DNA of 64,000 nucleotides from Oscillospiraceae bacterium (GTDB lineage: Bacteria > Bacillota > Clostridia > Oscillospirales > CAG-272): assembly GCA_003343845.1 (NCBI GenBank), contig QAKK01000025.1, positions 62,001 through 126,000 on the forward strand, read 5' to 3'. How positions within the stretch are numbered: position 1 is the stretch's first letter; the number at the start of each line of letters is the position of its first letter. Positions 11,735 through 19,465 of this stretch are shown in pieces. The translations under genes and the position numbers were made by a program. Below the pieces are notes generated by a model, which saw only the letters and a program-made list of their open reading frames with translations, made no database searches and was not told the origin of the DNA.

Positions 11735-12634
11735 ATGGATTTTACCGTAGACAAGACCTGCGACGGGCGCACGCTGCGCGACTATCTGCGCGGCGGGCTC
11801 GGCGTCTCCTCCGGGCTGCTCTCCGCGCTGAAGGCGGCGGGCGGCATCACGGTAGGCGGCGCGCCCGTCACGGTGCGGCATGTCCTCGCGGCGGGCGAGA
11901 CGGTCTCGCTTGCCTTTGAAGACACCGAATCCCGCCCCGAGCCGTCCGATACGCCCGTGGACATCCTATTTGAGGACGACTTCATCCTCGCGGCGGCGAA
12001 ACCGCCTTACATGCCCACGCACGAGTCGCACGGGCATCGCGGCGACACGCTGGCAAACGCCATCGCGGGCGAGTTTGCGCGGCGGGGCGTGCCCTTTGTC
12101 TTCCGCGCGGTCAACCGCCTCGATGCGGACACCAGCGGCGTCCTGCTTGTGGCAAAGAACCGCTACGCCGCCGAGCGCTTCGGCACGCTTGTCGCAAACC
12201 GCAGGATCGAAAAAACCTACCTCGCGCTGCTGACGCATGCGCCGACACCGCCCGCCGGCGTGATTGACTCCTACATCCGCCGCGTGGGCGAGAGCATCAT
12301 CCTGCGCGCGTCCTACCCGACCGGCGCACAGCGCGAACACGCCGTGACCGTCTATGAAACGACGGAAACGATCGGCGGCATCGCCGTGGTGCGCTGCGAG
12401 CCGAAAACCGGGCGCACGCATCAGCTGCGCGTGCACTTTGCCTCGATCGGCTGCCCGATCGTGGGCGACGACCTCTACGGCGGCGGCTTTGCCATTCCGC
12501 GGCAGGCGCTGCACGCCGCCGCGCTTGCCTTTGTCCATCCGGTGACCGGCGCGGATATGCGGATCGAATGCCCGCTCCCGCCCGATCTTACCGCTTATCT
12601 CGAAACCCTCCGAAAGGAAGAAAACCATGACTGA
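11735..12634 (+). CDS. RluA-family pseudouridine synthase
   Basis: A 299-aa enzyme converting uridine to pseudouridine in rRNA or tRNA. An S4-like N-terminal part (about residues 1-65) precedes the catalytic domain; the catalytic aspartate is D130 in NRLDADTSG, followed by KTYLALL and the conserved TGRTHQLRVHF. It is the generic RluA/RluC/RluD subgroup, and the target uridine cannot be told. GCGGAGGTGCGC precedes the ATG; the longer frame to 11678 covers the promoter and is rejected. It overlaps the next gene by 8 bases. Confidence 0.92.
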   Translation: MDFTVDKTCDGRTLRDYLRGGLGVSSGLLSALKAAGGITVGGAPVTVRHVLAAGETVSLAFEDTESRPEPSDTPVDILFEDDFILAAAKPPYMPTHESHGHRGDTLANAIAGEFARRGVPFVFRAVNRLDADTSGVLLVAKNRYAAERFGTLVANRRIEKTYLALLTHAPTPPAGVIDSYIRRVGESIILRASYPTGAQREHAVTVYETTETIGGIAVVRCEPKTGRTHQLRVHFASIGCPIVGDDLYGGGFAIPRQALHAAALAFVHPVTGADMRIECPLPPDLTAYLETLRKEENHD

Positions 12635-13727
12635 ATTCAAGGCTTTTGTCAAGAAAAACATCCCGACGGCGGCGCTCGTCCTCTACGCCGTCTTTCTCGT
12701 CGCGCTCGCCGTCCGCATCGCCGCAGGGCTGTCCGCGCCGTTTGCCGACGCCTACAACCGCACGGTCGGCGCGGTCTGCCGCGCCGCGTTTGCCTGGGTG
12801 ACGGCGATCTTCCCCTTCTCGCTCGCCGAGACGCTGCTCCTCGCGGCGCTCCCCATCGGCGTGTGGTATGTGCTCTACTGCATCAAGGTCGTCCCGCCCG
12901 AGCGGCTGCTCCGCCACGTCTTCGGCGTGCTGGCGGGGCTTGCGCTGATCTTCTCGGCGTTCTTTCTCAACTACGGCGCGGCATACGGCGCAACGCCACT
13001 GGAGGACAAGATCGGGCTGGAGGTCACCGCGCCGAGCGCGGAGGAGCTGACGGACGCCACGCTTTACACGGCGGTGCAGCTGAATGACGCGGCAAAAGAG
13101 GTGCAATTCGCCGCCTCCGGCGCGTCGCACATGCCCTATTCCTTTGCCGAGCTGACGAAAAAGCTGAACGCCGCCTACGACAAGCTCTACGAAGAATACG
13201 ACTTTCTCACACCGCTGCATGCGCCGGTCAAGCGCATCGCGCTCTCAAAGCCGATGACCTACACGCATCTCTCGGGCATCTACGCGGTCTACACCGGCGA
13301 GGCGAACGTTAACTTCAACTACCCGGATTTCGTCATCGTCTACACCACGGCGCACGAAATGGCGCACCAGCGCGGCGTTGCCCCAGAGGATGAGGCAAAT
13401 TTCATCGCCTATCTCGTCTGCACCGCGTCAGACGACCCCTACATCCGCTACTGCGGCTACGCCAACCTCTATGAATACCTTTCGGACGCGCTCTACAGCG
13501 CAAACCCGGACGCTTACCGCACGATCGCGTCTCTCCTCGACACCCGCGTGCACGGCGAATTTGCCGCCTACTCGAAGATGTTTGAGCCTTATCGCAATTC
13601 CACCGCGTCCGACGTTGCCGACACGGTCAACGACACCTACCTGAAGTGGCAGGGCGAGACCGCAGGCACAAAAAGCTACGGGCTTGTCGTCGATCTTGCC
13701 GTGGCGTATCTGAAAAAGCTGTATTAA
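12627..13727 (+). CDS. DUF3810 membrane protein with a zinc-metalloprotease motif
   Basis: 366 aa. Membrane helices lie near residues 14-34, 48-62, 66-88 and 97-117, followed by an extracytoplasmic or soluble domain. That domain carries HEMAH (243-247) and a following acidic run (VAPEDEANF), the gluzincin-like HExxH...E arrangement known in DUF3810 proteins. The substrate is unknown. AGGAAGAAAACC precedes the ATG and the start overlaps the pseudouridine synthase gene by 8 bases, so the two are co-translated. Confidence 0.85.
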   Translation: MTEFKAFVKKNIPTAALVLYAVFLVALAVRIAAGLSAPFADAYNRTVGAVCRAAFAWVTAIFPFSLAETLLLAALPIGVWYVLYCIKVVPPERLLRHVFGVLAGLALIFSAFFLNYGAAYGATPLEDKIGLEVTAPSAEELTDATLYTAVQLNDAAKEVQFAASGASHMPYSFAELTKKLNAAYDKLYEEYDFLTPLHAPVKRIALSKPMTYTHLSGIYAVYTGEANVNFNYPDFVIVYTTAHEMAHQRGVAPEDEANFIAYLVCTASDDPYIRYCGYANLYEYLSDALYSANPDAYRTIASLLDTRVHGEFAAYSKMFEPYRNSTASDVADTVNDTYLKWQGETAGTKSYGLVVDLAVAYLKKLY

Positions 13728-13770
13728 GGCTCGGCGGGGACGGCTTATTTTCAAAGTCCTTGGAAAGAGG

Positions 13771-13810
13771 AACGGGGGAAACTTTCGTACACGAAAGTTT
13801 CCCCCGTTTT
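13771..13810. terminator. Bidirectional terminator
   Basis: A perfect 18-bp stem, 13771-13788 with 13791-13808 (left arm AACGGGGGAAACTTTCGT), then T4-T6. It separates the convergent DUF3810 and dut genes. Confidence 0.92.
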
Positions 13811-13822
13811 TTCTTTTCCGAT

Positions 13823-14323
13823 TTACTTCCCCGTCGAGCCGAAACCGCCGCGGCGGACGCCGTCGGCATCGTCGTCGAAGGTGATGCCGTACTCCACGAA
13901 CACGCCCTGCGCGAAGGCATCGCCCGCGGCAAGCGTGAGCGTCTTGCCCTCGTTGGAATCATTGGTGAGCTTGACGAAGATGTGTCCCTCGTTGTCGGCG
14001 TGGTAATAGTCGCTGTCGATGATGCCAACCGTGTTGTTCAGCTGTAAGCGGTATTTGAACCCCAGCCCGCTGCGCGGGTAAATCTGGAGCACCCAGCCGT
14101 CCTCGATGCAGGCGCGGATGCCCGTGGGGATCTTGACCGTCTCGCCCTGCGCGATGGTCAGCGCGCGCGGCGTGTAAAAATCATAGCCTGCGCTGCCCGC
14201 CGTGGCGCGGCGCGGCAGCTTCAGCGTCCCGTAGACGGCTGCGCCGTCCTCGCCGAAGCAGTCGCGATACCCCTCGCAGAACTGCGCCTCTGAAACCTTC
14301 TCAAATCTCGCAATGCGCTTCAT
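13823..14323 (-). CDS. dut: dUTP diphosphatase
   Basis: A 166-aa trimeric dUTPase turning dUTP into dUMP plus pyrophosphate. All five motifs are visible: AGYDFYTP, PRSGLGFKY, NTVGIIDSDYYHADNEGHI, GDAFAQGVFVEYG and the C-terminal glycine-rich RRGGFGSTGK. The N-terminus has about 35 extra residues ahead of motif 1 compared with the short bacterial form. The start overlaps the nrdG stop by 4 bases (ATGA type), placing it in an nrdD-nrdG-dut operon that handles deoxynucleotide supply. Confidence 0.95.
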   Translation of the reverse strand: MKRIARFEKVSEAQFCEGYRDCFGEDGAAVYGTLKLPRRATAGSAGYDFYTPRALTIAQGETVKIPTGIRACIEDGWVLQIYPRSGLGFKYRLQLNNTVGIIDSDYYHADNEGHIFVKLTNDSNEGKTLTLAAGDAFAQGVFVEYGITFDDDADGVRRGGFGSTGK

Positions 14324-14835
14324 CTTGTCTGTTCCTTTCCGTAGTCGGTGTCGTGCAGCACGATCTCGCCCGCCGCGCGCGTCGCGGGGACGTCGATGAC
14401 GCGCTGGTTGGAGCTGCCCTTCCAGTGCAGTCTGACATCGCGCTTTGCCGCGTCGTATCTGCCGTCCACCAGCACATCCACAAAGCCGAGCACCGGCAGT
14501 TTCGTAATCTCCTCGTAGGTATACCCGGTGTAGAGCCAGATCGTCTTTTTCGGGAAGCGGGCGCGCACCTCGGCGGCAAGCGCCGTGACCGCCTCGCGAT
14601 TGGCGGGATAGAGCGGGTCGCCCCCGCTGAACGTGATGCCGCTGATGTGCGGCTTGCCGAGCTTTTCAAACAGCTCTGCCTTCGCCGCCTCGTCAAACGG
14701 CAGGCCGCCGCACGCATCCCAGGTGACCGGGTTCTGACAGCCGGGGCATGCGTGCCCGCAGCCCGCCACCCAGAGCACGGTGCGCAGCCCGTCGCCGTTG
14801 AGCATGTCGTCGGTGGTAATATTGTGATAATTCAT
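14320..14835 (-). CDS. nrdG: Anaerobic ribonucleoside-triphosphate reductase activating protein
   Basis: A 171-aa radical SAM activase that installs the glycyl radical on NrdD. The [4Fe-4S] motif is CGHACPGC (C-x3-C-x2-C, about residues 27-34), with GGDPLYPAN as the SAM-contacting glycine motif. The size is normal. It follows nrdD after a 21-base gap on the same strand, and its stop overlaps the dut start. Confidence 0.96.
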   Translation of the reverse strand: MNYHNITTDDMLNGDGLRTVLWVAGCGHACPGCQNPVTWDACGGLPFDEAAKAELFEKLGKPHISGITFSGGDPLYPANREAVTALAAEVRARFPKKTIWLYTGYTYEEITKLPVLGFVDVLVDGRYDAAKRDVRLHWKGSSNQRVIDVPATRAAGEIVLHDTDYGKEQTR

Positions 14836-14856
14836 CTTCTTGCATCGACTTTCTGT

Positions 14857-16977
14857 TTACATCGACTTTCTGTCTTTGATCTCCGCCATCTTCGCGGCGT
14901 TGAGGCGGGTGTCGCCCTTGACGCGCGAATAGGAGAGGTAGCCGTTCATGCGGTCGATCTTGGTCAGATTCTTCGACCCGCACTTCGGGCAAACGTCCAT
15001 TTCCAGCTCCTGATGTCCGCAGTCGTCGCAGTAGGCAAGCGAGAGGTTCACGCCCTCGTAAAAGCCCTTGCCCATCGCGCGGCGCACCAGCGTCTTGACT
15101 GCCTCGCGATTGTACTCGATCGGGTACTTGACGTACTGGATCTTGCCGCCGTTCATCAGATCCCAGAAGCGGCCCTCAAGATCCTGCTTCTCGATCGGCG
15201 TAATCTCCTCGGAGACGTGGCAATGGAAGGAATTTGACACATAGGGGCGGTCGGACACGTTCTCGACGATGCCGTACTTCTTGCGGAACTGCTCCACCTG
15301 AAGCCCGCAGAGGCTCTCGGCAGGCGTGCCGTACATCGCGTACAGCCTGCCGTCCTCCTCCTTGAACTGCGCGACCTTCTCGTTGATGTGCTCCATCACT
15401 TCGATCGCAAACCGACCGTCCTCAACCAGCGATTTGTGGTTGTGCAGCTGCTGCAGCTCGTTGAGCGCGGTGATGCCGAAGGACGCCGTGGCGCTTGCCA
15501 GCAGCGGCTTGATCTTGTCGTGAATGCCGAGGTGCCCGCCGTAGAACCCGCCCTCGCAGTAAGCAAGGGGGTTGGTGGACGCGCGCATTTCGCCGAGGTA
15601 ATCATAGGTGCGCAGGTGCAGCTTGCGGATCAGCTCGAGATAGTAATCCAGCACCTCGTAGAAATCGCGGCTCTCCTTCTGCGCCTTGGCGTAGATCATC
15701 GGCAGATGCAGGCTGACCGCGCCGATGTTGAAGCGCCCGACAAAGATCGGCTCATCCGCGTCGTCCGCGGGCTTCATGCCCCCGCGCTCAAACCACGGCG
15801 AGAGGAACGCGCGGCAGCCCATCGGCGAGACGACCTTGCCGTAGCGCTTGTAGATGCCCGCCACATAGCCGTCACCCGTGAGCGAGAGCCAGTCGGGGTA
15901 CATCGAGCGCTGCGAGCAGTCCACGCCCGCCTCGAAGACGTCCTCCAGCTCCCCGCCCTCGCCGTGCAGGTTCTCGTCATAGAGGAAGACCAGCTTCGGG
16001 AAGAGCACCGGCTTCTTGCACCACTTCTTGCCCTGTCCGCCACGGCGGACGGCAAGCATCGACTTCGATGCCATCTTGGCAAAGCGGTCGCGCCCGAGCC
16101 CGAAGGTCACGGTGATAAACGGATAGTCGCCGCGGCTGGACGCCACGGTGTTGAACTTGTATTCCCAGCCCTGGAAGCCCTGGTGGAAGTCGTTTTCCAG
16201 GTCTTTGATCGTCTCTTCCTCGCAGCGCGCCTCGTCGAGCCCCAGCGCGCGGTACTTCTCCATGTACTTGTCATAGCTGCGCGCGGCGTATTTCGACAGG
16301 ATCTTGTCCGCCTCGGGCACGGTAAAGCCGCCGTACTGCTGGCTTGCCGCGCTGAGCACGATGTCGCCGATGACGTCGAACGCGACATCGAGCGTCTTCG
16401 GCTCGTTGTACCAGAGGTTGCCCATCTCAAAGCCGCCCTCCAGCACCGCCGCCACGTCAAAGAGGCAGCAGTTCATCGTGTCGCGGCGCGCGGACATGTC
16501 GTGCACGTAGATATAGCCGTCGCGGCACGCCTGCAATTCCTCGACCGTGAGGAAGAATTTCTGATACAGCTCCTTGTTGAGCTGGTTGAAGATCAGCGAG
16601 CGCTTGGTGGACACCAGCGCGGAGTCCGCGTTGGAGTTCTCCTTGTCGCCGATGTACATGATCGCCTGGCTCTTGCGGTAGACCTCATCGAGCATGTGGA
16701 CGAAGTCCTGCTTGTAGTTGCGGTAGTCGCGGTAGCTCTTGGCGACGGTCGGGTTGACCGCCTCCAGCGCGGCCTCGACGATGTTGTGCATCTCGGCGAT
16801 GGCGATCTCGTCCTTGCCCATCTGCAACACGCGGCTGTCCACAAAGGTGCAGATCTTCCGATAGTCCTCGTCGGTAAAGGTGACGAGCGCCCGGTTGGCG
16901 GATTTGGTCACGGCAGCGACGACCTTCTGTACGTTGTAGTCCTCGCGTGTGCCGTCTTTTTTAATGATGCGGATCAT
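14857..16977 (-). CDS. nrdD: Anaerobic ribonucleoside-triphosphate reductase (class III)
   Basis: A 706-aa oxygen-sensitive glycyl-radical enzyme making deoxynucleotides. There is an N-terminal ATP-cone allosteric domain (about residues 3-95), a barrel core, a C-terminal zinc site (CDDCG ... CPKCG, about residues 648-668) and the glycyl-radical loop RMNGYLS with the radical glycine near residue 679. Length fits the Firmicutes class III group. GGAGGCGCACC precedes the ATG. Transcription is probably repressed by NrdR through the tandem boxes upstream. A Fur/PerR-like half-match (TGAGAATCATTC, about 16994-17005) in the leader is too weak to call. Confidence 0.97.
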   Translation of the reverse strand: MIRIIKKDGTREDYNVQKVVAAVTKSANRALVTFTDEDYRKICTFVDSRVLQMGKDEIAIAEMHNIVEAALEAVNPTVAKSYRDYRNYKQDFVHMLDEVYRKSQAIMYIGDKENSNADSALVSTKRSLIFNQLNKELYQKFFLTVEELQACRDGYIYVHDMSARRDTMNCCLFDVAAVLEGGFEMGNLWYNEPKTLDVAFDVIGDIVLSAASQQYGGFTVPEADKILSKYAARSYDKYMEKYRALGLDEARCEEETIKDLENDFHQGFQGWEYKFNTVASSRGDYPFITVTFGLGRDRFAKMASKSMLAVRRGGQGKKWCKKPVLFPKLVFLYDENLHGEGGELEDVFEAGVDCSQRSMYPDWLSLTGDGYVAGIYKRYGKVVSPMGCRAFLSPWFERGGMKPADDADEPIFVGRFNIGAVSLHLPMIYAKAQKESRDFYEVLDYYLELIRKLHLRTYDYLGEMRASTNPLAYCEGGFYGGHLGIHDKIKPLLASATASFGITALNELQQLHNHKSLVEDGRFAIEVMEHINEKVAQFKEEDGRLYAMYGTPAESLCGLQVEQFRKKYGIVENVSDRPYVSNSFHCHVSEEITPIEKQDLEGRFWDLMNGGKIQYVKYPIEYNREAVKTLVRRAMGKGFYEGVNLSLAYCDDCGHQELEMDVCPKCGSKNLTKIDRMNGYLSYSRVKGDTRLNAAKMAEIKDRKSM

Positions 16978-17018
16978 GGTGCGCCTCCGTATTTGAGAAT
17001 CATTCCTAAAGTGTTTTT

Positions 17019-17077
17019 ATTGTACCACACCGCTATATGTAGTTTCAAGTGGCAAATTGTACAACAATATATAGATT
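17019..17077 (-). promoter_or_regulatory. nrdD promoter with tandem NrdR boxes
   Basis: Read leftward, TTGAAA (17043-17048), 18 bases, TACAAT (17019-17024). NrdR-box-like sites CCGCTATATGTAGTTT (17030-17045) and CAACAATATATAGATT (17062-17077) are exactly 32 bases apart, the same offset as at nrdR. The first lies in the promoter spacer, so repressor binding would shut off nrdD-nrdG-dut. Confidence 0.75.
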
Positions 17078-17127
17078 TTTTCAGTGAAGTTGGTGGGGGA
17101 GGGGTGAAAACCGCTGCCCTGCCTCCG

Positions 17128-17230
17128 CTATTTCGTAGGGGTCGGCGCCTACGACGACCCGTTTGTGCTTTGCCGTTATCTCTCCCGCAGGCGCTATCGC
17201 GCCAGCTCCCCCGTCAGGAGGAGCCTTGGA
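17128..17230. repeat. Composite repeat: second-family unit plus partial palindromic repeat
   Basis: TAGGGGTCGGCGCCTACGAC (17136-17155) is a second-family unit. After it, CAGGCGCTATCGCGCCAGCT and CTCCCCCGTCAGGAGGAG resemble first-family modules. It fills the gap between the nrdD promoter and the MATE stop. Confidence 0.5.
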
Positions 17231-17237
17231 TAGACGC

Positions 17238-18644
17238 TTATTCCGCGCCTTCGGGGATTTTGGCGATAATCTGCCGATAAATGCGCGCAAAGAGCAGGAG
17301 CGTGACCGTGAGGGAGACGACCTCGGCGATGGGATAGCTCCACCAGATCAGGTTCAGATCGCCGCTGCGCGCGAGCAGGTACGCCACCGGGACGAGCACA
17401 AGCAGCTGGCGCGCGATGGACACCAGCATCGAATACGAGCCCCTGCCGAGCGCCTGGAACACCGAGCCGAGTACGATGCACACGCCCGCGAACAGAAAGC
17501 TCGTACTGATAATGCGCAGTGCGGTGCAGCCGAGTTCGACGACCGCCGCCTCCTTGATAAACAGCGAGAGCAGCACATCCGGGATGAGCTGCATGAGGAG
17601 CAGCCCGAGCAGCATGAAGCCGAGCGCCACGCAGGCGGCGAGCTTCACCGTCTTCATCATACGGCGGCGGTTGCCCGCGCCGTAGTTGTAGGCGATAATC
17701 GGGATGACGCCGTTGTTCATGCCGAACAGCGGCATAAACACGAAGCTTTGCAGCTTGAAATACACGCCGAAGATCGACGCGCCGAAGGCGGAAACGCCCA
17801 TGAGGATGATGTTCATCGCATAGTACATGACCGAACCGACCGCGACCATGATGATCGAGGGGACGCCGATGGCGTAAATATTTTTGATGATGGTGGGATC
17901 CGGGCGGAACTCGCGCACCTTCAGGCGGATCTCGGTGTTGAACCTATGGTTGAGCAGGATCGCAAGGACGCAGGCGACCGCCTGTCCGAGCACGGTTGCC
18001 CATGCGGCGCCCGCCGCGCCGAGCCCGAGCCCGCGCAGCCCGAAGGGCAGCTCCTCCAGAATGAAGATCGGGTCAAACACGATGTTGAAGATCGCGCCGA
18101 CACCCTGCGTATACATGGTGTAGATGGTCTTGCCGGTGGACTGCATCAGCCGCTCAAACATGATCTCGAGGAAGACGAACAGCGAAAGGATCGTGCAGAT
18201 GCGCAGATATGCAATGCCGCTTTCCTTGACGGCGGCGAGGTCCAGCCCCGCGTCAAGCTGTGCCGAGCTGAGAATGCCGTCGAAATACAGATTGCAGCCG
18301 AACAGTCCGAAAACGAGGATGACAACATAGCCGACGAACGCGAGCAGCACGCCGTTTTCGGCGATGCGGTTGGCGCGCACCGGGTCTTTCTCACCGAGCG
18401 CCTTTGAGAGCAGCGCGTTGACACCGACGCCTGTGCCGGTGGCAATGCCGATCATGAGATTCTGCGCCGAGAACGCCTGTCCGACGGCGGTCAGCGCTTC
18501 GAGACTGACCATGCCGACGAAATAGCTGTCCACCACGTTGTACAGCGCCTGCACCAGCATGGAGACGATCATCGGCAGCGACATGGAGATGAGCAGCCTG
18601 CCGACCGGCATCGTGCCCATCTTGTTTTCTTTTTGCAAATCCAT
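17238..18644 (-). CDS. MATE-family multidrug efflux protein
   Basis: A 468-aa polytopic inner-membrane antiporter with about 12 helices in two bundles. The N-terminal LLISMSLPMIVSMLVQALYNVVDSYFVG stretch (shown here as two motifs: SLPMIVSMLVQALYN and VVDSYFVG) and the second-half repeat NNGVIPIIAYNYGAGN are typical of the DinF/NorM-like Clostridia group. It exports cationic drugs against Na+ or H+. AGGAGAAGACT before the ATG at 18644 settles the start; the longer frame runs into the divergent promoter. It is divergent from marR, which suggests shared control. Confidence 0.92.
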   Translation of the reverse strand: MDLQKENKMGTMPVGRLLISMSLPMIVSMLVQALYNVVDSYFVGMVSLEALTAVGQAFSAQNLMIGIATGTGVGVNALLSKALGEKDPVRANRIAENGVLLAFVGYVVILVFGLFGCNLYFDGILSSAQLDAGLDLAAVKESGIAYLRICTILSLFVFLEIMFERLMQSTGKTIYTMYTQGVGAIFNIVFDPIFILEELPFGLRGLGLGAAGAAWATVLGQAVACVLAILLNHRFNTEIRLKVREFRPDPTIIKNIYAIGVPSIIMVAVGSVMYYAMNIILMGVSAFGASIFGVYFKLQSFVFMPLFGMNNGVIPIIAYNYGAGNRRRMMKTVKLAACVALGFMLLGLLLMQLIPDVLLSLFIKEAAVVELGCTALRIISTSFLFAGVCIVLGSVFQALGRGSYSMLVSIARQLLVLVPVAYLLARSGDLNLIWWSYPIAEVVSLTVTLLLFARIYRQIIAKIPEGAE

Positions 18645-18675
18645 AGTCTTCTCCTTCAAAGTAAACAACATTTCT

Positions 18676-18704
18676 ATTGTACCACACCTACCCTGCCGCG
18701 TCAA
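18676..18704 (-). promoter_or_regulatory. MATE gene promoter
   Basis: Read leftward, TTGACG (18699-18704), 17 bases, TACAAT (18676-18681). The MarR-type palindromes lie 78 bases upstream, so direct blocking of this promoter is not obvious. Confidence 0.75.
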
Positions 18705-18775
18705 TCCGACAAACCGACGAAATGCGCCCGCTTTCGCCACGCATTTCCGACAGCACAGATTTTTTTGCAAAGCCC

Positions 18776-18824
18776 TTGACAAAATCCGAAATCGGATTTA
18801 TAATTAAAATCCGAAATCGGATTT
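18776..18824 (+). promoter_or_regulatory. marR promoter with two palindromic operators
   Basis: TTGACA (18776-18781), 17 bases, TATAAT (18799-18804). Two identical palindromic sites, AAATCCGAAATCGGATTT, lie at 18782-18799 (filling the spacer) and 18807-18824 (just past the -10), 25 bases apart. This is classic autorepression by a MarR dimer. Confidence 0.85.
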
Positions 18825-18838
18825 TGAAAGAGAGCGTG

Positions 18839-19288
18839 ATGTACTTGAAAGAGATGACAAGATTGAACGCGGCGCTCAACGCGCTGTACATGGAGCAGGA
18901 CGACATCTATTCCGCCTATGCGGCGCACTTCGGGCTGTCGGGCACGGCATTCTGGATTCTGTACGCGATCTGCGAGAGCGACGAGGTGAAGACGCAGAAT
19001 GCGCTGGCCGACGGGTTTCACATGCCGCGGCAGAGCATCAACTCAGCGGCAGCGGCGCTGGCAAAGCAGGGATATGTTGCGCTCGAGCAGCTCCCCGGTG
19101 CGCGCAGCGGCAAGGCGCTGCGGCTGACCGTGACGGGCAAAGCGTTCTGCGACCGCGTGATCTACCCGTTTTTCGCAATTGAGAGCCGCGCGCTCGACGC
19201 GCTCGGCGCGGACGCCGAACGTTATGTGGAACTGACGCGCCGCATGATCGCCGCCCTTGGGGACGGCGTCACGGATGCGATCAAGTAG
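18839..19288 (+). CDS. MarR-family transcriptional regulator
   Basis: A 149-aa winged-helix dimer. A dimerisation helix (MTRLNAALNALYMEQDD) comes first, then the wHTH region around TQNALADGFHMPRQSINSAAAALAKQGYV and a C-terminal dimer helix. Start ATG at 18839; the SD is weak (AAAGAGAG), and an in-frame GTG one codon upstream is possible. It precedes a two-gene ABC exporter and is divergent from a MATE pump, so it probably represses efflux until a drug binds. It ends with TAG, showing that TAG is a real stop in this genome. Confidence 0.92.
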   Translation: MYLKEMTRLNAALNALYMEQDDIYSAYAAHFGLSGTAFWILYAICESDEVKTQNALADGFHMPRQSINSAAAALAKQGYVALEQLPGARSGKALRLTVTGKAFCDRVIYPFFAIESRALDALGADAERYVELTRRMIAALGDGVTDAIK

Positions 19289-19379
19289 GGGCGGCTGCGA
19301 TGCGGCGGGAGACAGACGGCGCCCTACGGTGTGTAAAAGCACCGCCCCTACAAAACAGTGGGAGCTGTGTGCCCTATTC

Positions 19380-19410
19380 ACGCCTTCCCCAGCGGGGGAA
19401 GGCTGAGATG
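19380..19410. repeat. Interspersed palindromic repeat, partial copy L
   Basis: Only the closing module CCTTCCCCAGCGGGGGAAGG plus CTGAGATGCGG. Ahead of it, at about 19290-19360, GGCTGCGATGCGGCGGGAGACAG and CCCTACGG belong to the repeat-flanking phrase also seen at 8647 and 23029. It separates marR from the ABC genes and may weaken read-through. Confidence 0.5.
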
Positions 19411-19465
19411 CGGCAGAGCCATTTCTGCACACGCTCCCACCCAACCATTTTTCAAAGGAGACTTT

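Noticed and set aside
16994..17008. Fur/PerR-like box in the nrdD leader
   Set aside because: Only about eleven of fifteen positions fit the 7-1-7 pattern and no second site or iron gene supports it.
15388..17280. 630-codon rightward frame opposite nrdD
   Set aside because: Runs through the nrdD promoter and NrdR boxes; shadow of nrdD.
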